From Oscheius sp. JU75 (taxonomy: Eukaryota > Nematoda > Chromadorea > Rhabditida > Rhabditidae): a stretch of DNA of 64,000 nt. The first letter of the stretch is position 1, and each line of letters starts with the position of its first letter. The DNA is taken from positions 1,364,001-1,428,000 of the forward strand of contig JASJZC010000006.1 of assembly GCA_037178855.1 (NCBI GenBank). The letters are read 5' to 3'. Positions 22,942-32,700 of this stretch are shown here, piece by piece. Position numbers and translations under genes: made by a program. The notes beneath the pieces are model-generated. The model did not search any database. It was not told the origin of the DNA and saw only the letters and a program-made list of their open reading frames with translations.

Positions 22942-25900
22942 ATGTACTCGGCCTCGACTATGTCAGGCGCCCACTATATGAACCCAAATGGAGTCAATCC
23001 CATGGCATATCAGCAGAATGTCAGGTTGGTTTAGTTTCTGATTTTTTGCCTCTGACCTGTCTGTCTCTGACAAGAGAAAGATAGAGAGACAAAAAGAGTG
23101 GGCACAGAGTCAACTGCTTCCCGGAAGGCCTCAGTTATTAATTAGTAGGGAGAAAGAGGGGCAGAGAACGGCAAGAGAGACCTGGAAGGTTTTGGATAAA
23201 AATGAAGACAGAAAGAGATATTTAGAGACAGAGAGACTGAGAAACAAGGGACAGAGAGACAGAGTTTAGAAGCAGCCAGTTCCTTGGTTGCAAATCTTTC
23301 ACATCCAAAAAGAAATACAAAACTTTAGAAAACTTTTATGTTTCAAATATAATGTCGTAACAAATACAACACAATGAGTAGGCGTTCGGGTTTGACTAGA
23401 CATTGCAACACCGTAAAAATGACTAACTGGCACCGTCCTTGTCTGTTAGCCTTCTCTCCTCTGACTAAGCTCCGTCCTACCCAACCCCCTTCCCACCCTA
23501 CTATTCATTACTTTCGCTACTTTCTCTTCCCCCTCCCTGTCTCATTGTAGGATATTATTAGATTTTTTTCAAATTTCGCAATCACTGCAACAAACCACCT
23601 TGAAGCTAAAAAGTCTTGCCAAAAGTGTGGAACACGATGCCAGACTTTACAGCAGTTGGAAACAATGTTATGTTTTCAAGTTCAGTATGAAGAAACAAAG
23701 TTCTGGCGAAACACTTTTCCGACAGTTTTCTGTGCGTACAAAAACGTAAAAAGTGACTTACTACACAACCTCTCTCTGTCCTCCTCTTCTTTTGGTATCA
23801 ATTTTGGCATTGTCTCAAAGCCCTTGTAATGAAGAGCTTTACAATTCTCTTCAAACATATCTCAATTTTTTGTGTTTCACAATTTGTGTATATTGTTGGT
23901 AACTATCCTGTTGTTTCCTCGAACGTTTTGAATAGCCCATTTTCTGATCTTCCGGACCCTCTCCTCTACTTATTTTTCCGTGTCCACCCTTCCTGTTTAC
24001 TGACTCGGCTCTGGTCAACCACTTTCTTTTCATCAATTACCTATCTCCTACGCGCAAAAAAACAACTGTCCCCAGGAGAGAGGGTACTATAGTGAACAGA
24101 GAGAGAGAGAGTACAGTAACTGTTTCCTCTTTCTCGGAAGTTCCTGTTTTTGTTTTTGTCTACTGGACATCCCAGATATGACGCCAAAACGAATTGGGTG
24201 GGAGGGGCGGGGATCAATAGACGACCACCCAGGCAGAGTAGCCCGTGGTCACTCTTATAGGCGTTCAAAGCTCGCCCGTCCCGTCTCTCTCTCGTAAACA
24301 AGTTTTCACTAAACTAAATCCACAATTTTTTATAACGTATCGTAGGTTGGATAAGGCTAATTATAGTCTTTTTTTAAGTTTTTTTTTAAGTGGCCTAGCC
24401 ATAATTTTTCTGTAGCAGAAACATTTGAAAGTTTTTTAATTTTGCAGTCAAATGGAATGCCCACTGTTCCGTCTACACAGACTGTGATATTATAGTGAGC
24501 TTGAAACATATCACGTTAGGTCAAATACTAGGTTACTGTCAGTAGATTTATGTTTTTTTCAGTCAAACTACCAAACTTCAGTGAAAGACATCTGTGTTGG
24601 CAAAAAATTGATAGAACCATCGATTGGTGAAAACATGTCTTGCTATTATCTGATTTTGGGATTGACGCAGTCTTTCTACACCATTGGGTCCTAGCCTTAT
24701 TCCGTTGATGAAAAAGTCAGTAACTTTTTCAACCGTAAACTTTTGGTACAATTTGGTTTCACTATTCTCCTATAACCGAATCAAATGTTCGGATGCACTC
24801 GAGCTTCTTTTGTGATACATTTATAGCCAATTTCCCACCTGCTTGCTCCATTTCTAGAAGCAATTAGCATTCTTGCCGGAAAGCACTCTCACTCTCTCAC
24901 ATTTCTAGGCGCTCAAAGTTCTCCCTTTGCTCTTATTTGAGGGCTCAGTGATCTAGGGATCCAGACAAGGGTAGAGACAGTGACAGAGACTCTCTCCCTC
25001 TCTCTAGCTTGTTTTCCGCGTCACCCAGACTCTTGTTTACCCTCAGCTCCGTATGTGTTTGTGGCTGGACGCGCGACATGGCCACAAATAAAACGAGTTC
25101 TGATGCTTTGCCGGCGGTCTCTCCCTCTATCCGAGTGTGTGTGGTCAAAATAAAAACAAGGAAATTTCAGCACCTCGTCGTACGGTATGCCCATGGGAGG
25201 AGGAGCTGACGCGGCCCAGGCCTACGCCATGCATCAGCAGCAGCACCCGACCCATCCTATGCAGCATTGGAATCCGGCGGATTACTATCAACAACAGCAG
25301 CATCAGGTAGATAGCGTGATAAACCAGAGGGTCAATGTAGAGTTTACAAAACTCGGTATTCATTGAAACAAACTTTTTCCTGACAAGACAAAAGCCCAGT
25401 AACAATCCTCTGAATAGATTGATTCAGTTTCTTAGTTGAAAAGTTACAAAGTTTCTTCGTTTTTCCATTTTCCAAACTTTAAAGCCCATGTGCAAAGTTC
25501 TGGCAGATTATGAAACGCCTTACCTGTTACCTCACATTTATGCCTTTCCCTGTTTCACAGCGTTGATAACATCTAATAGTTTTCATCATCTAACGGTTTC
25601 ACTTACTACATAAATCTTATGGGACTATGAGAGAATACAAATTTTTGCTTATTCCCAGGAAACAAATTTTTGCTCCTCACTTGACGTTTCCAGTTTTCTT
25701 GTTTCACTGTCTTCGTAAGTAGTACCTAGTCTTGAAAATTTTTGATCCGATGAAGCCATTCTGTTCACTTACATTTCTTGTTTTCACTGCCTCCATAAGG
25801 CTACATGCTTTGGAAAATGACTTCTTGAGTTTTTTTTGTTTCACAGTCTATATAAATATTCCGCAAAATTCAGCATTTTTCTCCTGCATCAGTTCTCTCC

Positions 25901-28734
25901 TTTCCAATTTTCTTGTTTCACTGTTCCCATAAGATTTCTACCCGCTACAAAAATTTGCTCGAGATCTACCAATATCTCCGAATCTTTCACATTTTCTCTT
26001 CTGTTCGTCGTCCGACTCTCTACTCTTTGCCCTCTCCCCTCCTCCAATTTCAATAGTGGGAACAGAAAGCAAGCTTGCAAGTTTGAATAGCCACACAGCC
26101 TCTCTCAGCCCTTTTGTGTGCAACGCGCATAGGTGAATGAAACTAGGAGAGACAGACAGAAATGAATGGAAAATAGAAATGCGAACATGGGGGACTTTTG
26201 TGACAATTTGTTGCGGTCTAAAGCTGGTATTGAATGCGTTTTGGTACGATTGAGGCAGAAATGGTATCAGTGAAACAAAAAAGTACTATAGTTCGTGGGA
26301 ATTGATCTGGCACTTTGAAACATATTGGTATGATAGCTTGCGGAAATGGCAAGAAGCTTACAAGTAGTTCTTGTTCACTATCAGGCATTCGAACCTTACC
26401 TGTTTCACTCTCAACTTCCTCAATATGTCCCAAAGTGTGTAGCACTAACTTTACTGAAGAAGAGGTTCCCTAAATCGATTTTTGTTTCACCACTTTGCTA
26501 AATACTAAAGTTCCCCACTTTTCGCGTTTCGTCCCGGAAAAATCGCCAAAACTTCATATCTTTCGTTTAATACTACTGCTTAACGGTTTCAGTTCCTCCT
26601 CTATATCATAGTTGTGACAAATATTTACTCGAGGAAGACAAGTTGTTTTGTGGACCTCGGTGGCACGGTAGTTGTTTTCAGCCCTCCGCTTCCCCCCTAG
26701 TCGTCAAATTGACGTGATAGAGGAGTGAACCAGTAGTGAGAGAGAGAGTCAAGCCCAGTGGTCAAATCCGGCAAAAACAGTCAACAACTGAGGCTTGTTT
26801 TTCCGCATGTTTTTGGCCGGGAAGGACTCGTCCATCCTCTCCGGATTGTTATAGCCAAAACAGGAGAGGGGATCGAAGAGATTGGGAGAGACAAAGAAGT
26901 AGAGACAGAGAGACAGGATAGAGTCGTAAGTAGAAAAAGATGGAATTTGAAGCGTTATGTCTCGAGTCTAATGTGGAAGCTTTGAAGCCTACCTAGTGAA
27001 ACACAAAAGTTTATTCGAACAAAGCCTTTCCATTGCAGTTGAGTGGAAAGCGACAGTTTCGGCAGTTTTCTGAAACATTCTATCAATATCCAGTATGTCG
27101 AAAATGTGGAAAATAGTCATGTTCCGTATTTAGCAAAGTATTGAAGCAAACTTTTCTTTTTGGTTTTTTTTTGGTGTGCACCTCGGAACAAGCTAAGATT
27201 TGTTATAATTCTGTCTGTAAATCCGTTCAAACAAGAAGACGAAACTACTACTGTCCACAAAGTTTGGGCGATTATATTCTTCCGCAGAAACAAAAGCTAA
27301 TTTTCAGGCCTATGCCCAGCAGCAACAGGCTCAACAGGTCCAGCAGCAGAAAGGAGTCAAGAGGAAGCCCACGAACAATTCCGAGCGACCTAACAAGATG
27401 CCATACAACCATCATACGCCCCAGTTTGCCTTTTCTCAGGTAGACTTTATGTCTCTCAATATATTGAAACCAGAAAACTTCGCGAATAGACTACTTTCGA
27501 CTTTTGGGTCAATTTGTTTCACTCAAAACTGAAACTGGAATCGTTGATATAACACGTGTTCGAAAGACAGCAGGTTTCGGAAAAGTTCATTGTAAGCCGT
27601 ATAAGCGCCAGGCTCAAAAAAGTTTTGTTTCATAGCTTACACTTTATTTAGCCGTTGTATGACTTTTGATTTATAAGCTTCCTCACGCTATAGACTTTTG
27701 CGTGTTCCATGATCAAGATTCTGCCGTAAAAATTAGTTTTCCAAAGTTTCTCATTTCACCACTAGCGTATAGGCTATGTTCTAATTGACATACCATTGGC
27801 GCTTTGCCCATTTTCCCGCAAAAAAAAAGTTTCAGGCCGCCCCTACAGCCCACCTCGACCCTACTACGATGTCTTCAATGACCCCGGCTGACGACTACCG
27901 ACTTCAGCAGCCTCAACTGAATGGTCATTTGTCTCCCTACAGGTACTCTCCCGGCTCTGCCGGCTCTCCCTACTGGCCAGCCGGTGGTCGTCCTCCTTCC
28001 CGATCGGAAATTGTGAGGATGGAGCTGAGAAATTCGCTTCAGGCTAAGCAGGTAGCCAATCAGCGTGAGTTTTTTTGTTTGTTTGTTAGGAAATCGAAAC
28101 GACGAAGTCTTTATGCTGAAAGAAATATGTACAAAGCATGCGACGTAGCAATAAGTAACTGTTCAAAACTAAAAAGATTGAAGTATAATGAGAAGGTGAA
28201 ACATAATAAGTATCTTTATTCTAAAACAGTGGCCTGTTTCCGAGCGCCAGAATGGTCACCTTTTCTAACGACTCATTGGTGGGAATACTGCACCTGCCGA
28301 TAATGTACTACTGTAAGGATCTCGAATATATCCGTCGTGAAATCTAAAAGTTCTCATATAGGAAATAATAAAACTTATGGTCACCTCTGATCAAGTTCAA
28401 AAGTTTGACTCAGTGCAACACTGACACTCACGGAGCCAAAAAAAGTTCATTATCATAACTCACTAAAACCTAAAAATTCCCATTTTCAGAACGCCAACCA
28501 ATCCCCCTCGACGTCCCTGCCCCTGTCAGCAATGACTCCTCGCAATCCAGTTCCGCTCCGGGAATCGGGGCCGATAGTCTCGGTTTCGACCTGGACATTG
28601 TCTTGAAAGACAGTGACGGGAGCCTAATGGACGCTGAGCTAGACACGGTTTTCGACTGGAAGCTGGTCGGCGGCTGTGGCTTCGACATGGACAACGAGAG
28701 CACCAAATGTCTTGTCATGCAGCTTTTGAGCTAA
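22942..28734 (+). CDS. Q/P-rich protein, possible transcriptional cofactor, family not recognised
   Basis: Five exons join in phase: 22942-23024, 25171-25306, 27308-27439, 27836-28064 and 28490-28734, giving about 274 aa. The first 120 residues are rich in M, Q, H, Y and A with Q runs (YYQQQQHQ, AYAQQQQAQQVQQQK). A basic patch, KGVKRKPTN, follows. The middle holds PPSRSEIVRMELRNSLQAKQ, the only obvious amphipathic helix. The C-terminus is acidic (FDLDIVLKDSDGSLMDAELD), like a transactivation segment. An alternative donor at 28051 would give a shorter, different C-terminus; the GTGAGT donor at 28065 is stronger. Introns 1, 2 and 4 are unusually large for this genome and carry many GTTTCA elements. 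Mastermind-like (SEL-8/LAG-3) or other Q-rich cofactors are possible, but no diagnostic motif was seen. Confidence 0.75.
23874..23890 (+). promoter_or_regulatory. GTTTCA-N9-TA element in intron
   Basis: GTGTTTCAC core, then TATATTG after nine bases; intron 1 of the Q-rich gene, sense strand. Confidence 0.5.
24491..24507 (-). promoter_or_regulatory. GTTTCA-N9-TA element in intron
   Basis: Minus-strand ATGTTTCAA core, with CTATAATATC across the TA position; antisense in intron 1. Confidence 0.55.
24756..24772 (+). promoter_or_regulatory. GTTTCA-N9-TA element in intron
   Basis: GGTTTCAC core, then TATAACCG after nine bases. Confidence 0.55.
25552..25568 (+). promoter_or_regulatory. GTTTCA-N9-TA element in intron 2 run
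   Basis: CTGTTTCAC, an exact C. elegans-type core, then TAACATC. First of six exact sites on one strand in intron 2. Confidence 0.6.
25596..25612 (+). promoter_or_regulatory. GTTTCA-N9-TA element in intron 2 run
   Basis: GGTTTCAC core, then TAAATC; 44 bp after the previous core. Confidence 0.6.
25701..25717 (+). promoter_or_regulatory. GTTTCA-N9-TA element in intron 2 run
   Basis: TTGTTTCACTG core, then TAAGTAG. Confidence 0.6.
25781..25797 (+). promoter_or_regulatory. variant TTTTCA-N9-TA element in intron 2 run
   Basis: TTGTTTTCACTG: the core has one extra T (TTTTCA in register), but flanks and the TAAGG match its neighbours at 25701 and 25915. Probably a diverged copy. Confidence 0.45.
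25838..25854 (+). promoter_or_regulatory. GTTTCA-N9-TA element in intron 2 run
   Basis: TTGTTTCACAG core, then TATATAAAT across the TA position. Confidence 0.6.
25915..25931 (+). promoter_or_regulatory. GTTTCA-N9-TA element in intron 2 run
   Basis: TTGTTTCACTG core, then TAAGATT. Confidence 0.6.
26484..26500 (+). promoter_or_regulatory. GTTTCA-N9-TA element in intron 2 run
   Basis: TTGTTTCAC core, then TAAATAC. Confidence 0.55.
27753..27769 (+). promoter_or_regulatory. variant ATTTCA-N9-TA element
   Basis: ATTTCACC core (first G replaced), then TATAGG in register; intron 3 of the Q-rich gene. Confidence 0.35.
28186..28202 (-). promoter_or_regulatory. GTTTCA-N9-TA element in intron
   Basis: Minus-strand ATGTTTCAC core, then TATACTT; intron 4 of the Q-rich gene, antisense. 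Confidence 0.55.
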
Positions 28735-29665
28735 TTTGATCCCTCAAAAACTTAGTGTTTTTAGCTCCCATATCCACTTTCCTGTTCTCTAAGATCTCAC
28801 TATTCTTCACAATGTTTCCTGTAGTCTCCCCGTACAGTCTCGGTTCCCAACACACATATTTCCAGTGATTTTGACTATGATTTTATGTAATTTCAAGCCC
28901 GGTACCGTAATTGAATAGTACCTCCCCCCTCTATTTAAAAAGGGATGGCTGAAAAGTCTGTGTCCAGACCTATCTATTCGCTTCGAGACCCATTTGAAAC
29001 TTTTTGGCGGGATAGATTTACAACTTAGCTTATTCCTTTTGAAATCACTCATTGCAAGGTCAAGACAATTTTTTTTTGACTTTTTCATGGTCTGCAACGT
29101 TGTAGTCCTTGATCAGATCTACAACTTTCCAAAAAATATTAAGTTCGGAAAAATGTGGCCTTGACTCTTTAAATAGCAGATTTCCGCGGGTACCAGAAAG
29201 TCAATTCCAGTTTGCCGCTAAAACAGAAAAAGGGTCTCAAGACGAAAAGTACTGTCGAGACAGACTGTTTTCAGTCTGGTCGGAGTATCAATCCATTGGT
29301 GGCCTACATTTCAAATATGATATGCGTTTTTCAAGACGAAAGCATCTGTAACATCTCAAAAGTTTCGGTCACCTTATCAACAGTTTTTGAAACAGAAAAG
29401 TTCGAAAACTCGCAACATTTCGGACTGTATTCTCTCTAAAATTTAACACTTTCGGCCCATCCCCTGTCCAACCCACCTCCAAAATCCCTAAACACGCCAT
29501 TTCCTCCTACCCCCTTATACTCTCTACCTGAAACAAAAGTCCCATTCTCTGTACTCATCCCCAAACAAAATAGAGTTCGCCCTATGCAGATAAGCTGGTA
29601 TTTTCTGTGACCCCCTCCCCCTTTTTTCTTCTAGTATCCCCTCTCTGATCACAAACAGAGCACTT
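28735..29665. other. 3' UTR and convergent intergenic spacer
   Basis: This lies between the stop of the Q-rich gene and the polyadenylation signal of the convergent minus-strand gene. It holds AT-rich sequence and a C-rich stretch near 29.46-29.64 kb. I saw no clear AATAAA close behind the Q-rich stop and no further gene. Confidence 0.5.
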
Positions 29666-29671
29666 TTTATT
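29666..29671 (-). terminator. polyadenylation signal AATAAA of the SNAPc gene
   Basis: TTTATT on the plus strand (AATAAA on the minus strand), about 45 nt after the TGA at 29718-29716. Confidence 0.65.
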
Positions 29672-29715
29672 GACCCATGTTTGTGGGAAAAAAGCTTGTA
29701 ACATAATAAATTGTC

Positions 29716-32700
29716 TCATTCGATTTCGACTTCCTCGTCCACTTCGACATTTTGAACAGTGTCCTCGATCGTCTCGGAGCCTTTTGCTGATCCTTTGAGA
29801 TTCAAAGACAGCACTTCTTTCTCTGGAGGAGGAGCTTGGACAGTTCTTTGGGACTGTCTAGAAGTCGGCCGACTAGACTGGCGCGAAGAGACACGAGAGC
29901 CGGGGATCTTTCCTAAAATATAGTTTTAAAAGAGCTTGAGGGGAAGCAGGCTCAATGCAAAGGTTTTGTTATACCGAGATGGTGAAACATTATTGGTCTT
30001 GAAACTAAATGTTATGAAACTTCAGGAAAAATCTCGAGGATTTCAGTTCTATGAACAGGGATGTTTCATCGTTTTGGTATGAGAAAGAGTGGATTCCCCC
30101 ATTGACTCAATGCCGTTAAACGAGATACGCATGGTAACTTTCTTTCTTTGGAAAAGTTCTATAACTGGAACTTACATGCTTCACAATTCCTATACAGTAC
30201 AGGATCAAAATGGTGCCCACTTTTCCGATGACTTGTAGCGTAAAATAAAAATCTATTATTTTGAAGGTCACTCCTTTAAAGCACAATAGCCTCGTTTTCA
30301 AACCTTGGTATTTGTAAATGGTTGAAGGATTTCGACCTTTTATGCTTCACAGTTTTCTTATAGGGACAGAGATGATCCAGATAGTGTTTCCTCTAATCAA
30401 AAAGTTTCATGACAATTTTCAAGCCCAGGAAAAGTTTCCGTATAAGAGCTTTTATGCTTTAAAATGCCTGTATACTACAGGATCAAAATAGTGGTCGGTG
30501 CCATCTGGTACTGAACAGTTGAGCTAAAAGAATACTTTGAAAGACGTTTTAGCTCAGATCATAGCCACAGGTAGGAGGGTTATTGTGTAGCGTTTTGAAA
30601 TAACTGTGGCTTGACTGAACCAAACAAAATTGTAATCTTGGGTCCTCTCTTTGAAAATTGCTTTTGAGTAACTATTAAAGATAGTTTCTTGTATCTTTAA
30701 AGAATATCCTTATATCCAGAAAATGATACAATACCTGTCACACTTTATTGTAAGCCGAATAAAGGGTCCAACTTTTTGGTTGTTGCTTTATTGTTGTCAT
30801 TTTCTTGTGTAAGCCAAACACTACTTTTTTACCACCAAAGCTGGATCCGTGCACAATTTCAGGAGTTTTTTTTACTTCAAGCTTCTCTTATACTACAGAA
30901 TCCTAGCTGCGCTCAATTGACGTCGACAGGTTACTCGAAGTATATAAGAATCAAATTTTATGACTAGAACTTCCAGTTTTTGTATCCCCCGGTTGAGCAT
31001 TGCATTCTGAAACCTACCCCTAGCAGGATTCTTCCTCTTCTCCACCTCCGGCTTCGGCTCGACCATTTGACTATCGTTCCCTATCTCTGTCACCTTTCTC
31101 TTCTTTTGTGCTGGTTCCCCTTCCAGTTCGGGGTCTTCTTCGTCTTCTACTTTGGCCACCGGTTTTAACGGTTTGTGAGGACGACGCTTACTAGAGCCTG
31201 GTTCTGTCGGGTCAGGGACTCTGGGCACAGGCATCTGGAAAACAGAGTCAGAGGGACAGGGATAGACAAGAACAAAAAGAGAGAGAGACGCGAAGACAGG
31301 ACGGAGTCAAAGAGACAGGGATAGGACAGACAGACAGAGCTACAGAGAAACAGGGTGACAGAGTCAGAGAGCGACAGAGATATGGACAGAGAGAGTAGCT
31401 CGACTCACGATTCTCCTCCTATTCAACAGATCCTCCTCCTCTTGACGTCTATATTCGGCTAATTCATTGTTCTGCTGACAGACAGCATATTCATGTCTGC
31501 TCATGCTAGCCGCCTCGAAGATCATTGGCTCAATGATGACATTTCGGAGAAGGACCTTGGTCCTATGATATTCATCGGAGTCAGTAACTTGTGGAGTTAG
31601 ACGGATCACTAGACGGTTCGTGGACTGAAAGAGGTGGAACTGTTGACTTCATTATTGAGCAACTATGAGAGGTACTGCTTTACTGTTCTTGGCATAATTG
31701 TACTGTTTTAGCGAGGAACATACATGTTGCAGCTTGACTATATCTATCTTCCCGACTCAACCATCTACTGATTGTGACTCTCACGAGTATCTTGCCCTAT
31801 CTTGACCACATTTTGATAGAACTGCTTTTTGACTATTCACAGAACTTGCTCACTTGACTACCTATGAAACTGTTGACTACATGTTTACTCGACAATACAA
31901 AAGCCTTTTTTGATTTTTTGACTATCTATTGCACTTTGTCCCTTGACTACCTACTGGAACTGTCTCTGGACTACTCGACTACCCATTCTTTCTTTTTCTC
32001 GACGACTTTTTTGAACTGACTCTTGATTGATAGACTACCTTTTAGTAGATTTTAACCGCTCTACTACCGTCTCTTGACTATCTACTGTACTCGGTCACTT
32101 GTCTACCTATCCGGACTCTTCTGACTCCTGTCTGTTTCACTATTTCTTCCTCTTTTCCCCACCCATTTACTCACCTCCGGAGTCTTGCTGTATTCGCCGT
32201 TATCCTCAGCCCTCTGGTTCGGATCGTCAATGCTGCTCTCCACTCTGTGGAAGCACTCCAGAGCTTTCTTGAGCAGGAGAGGCCGGTTTTTCTAAACATT
32301 TTTCAGTTTCCGGACCAAAAATGGCCTTGAAACCAACCTGAAGGCTGGTGAACATGTCTGAATTCGTGTAGGAGACTGGAAGGGTGGATTCGAAGCCCAG
32401 ACTCTCACCCCTTTTAGACTTTTCAACATCCTCGTCGATTTTGTGGGTAAGAATCTGAAGAATTTTTGTTAAATTTTACATCTTGTCCGGAGTTGACTGA
32501 ACCGTTCTGTGTCACTTGACCAGCTGACTACCTACAGCACTGTCTCATTTTCGCTGAACAGCCTTTACCAGACTACCAAAGAACCTCGAGAGTCACTTGA
32601 CTACTGTCTCGATTACTGTTCAAAAAGCATGCTCTCGTGTGGAATAAGAGGAACATGAAGTTTTTGACCGACCAAACGAGGAAACCAATCTTCTTGCCTT

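Larger units (their letters stand above)
1923..30083. other. dense two-strand array of GTTTCA-N9-TA elements; candidate 21U-RNA (piRNA) gene cluster
   Basis: Across this span I found 33 exact matches to GTTTCA, nine bases, TA, plus near-matches with the TA one base off or one core base changed. The base before the core is nearly always T (TGTTTCA) and the base after is C, A or G. The TA is usually part of TATA, TAAA, TAAG or TAGA. Both strands are used. Elements lie in intergenic DNA and in introns, not in recognised coding exons. In C. elegans, 21U-RNA genes carry a CTGTTTCA core about 40 bp upstream of the 5' U of each piRNA and lie in such gene-poor clusters. The spacing of the TA is seen here; calling the elements piRNA promoters is inference. 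Confidence 0.65.

Noticed and set aside
25552-26500. CRISPR-like array from regularly repeated TTGTTTCAC
   Set aside because: Repeats are far too short and spacers irregular, and the DNA is clearly eukaryotic.
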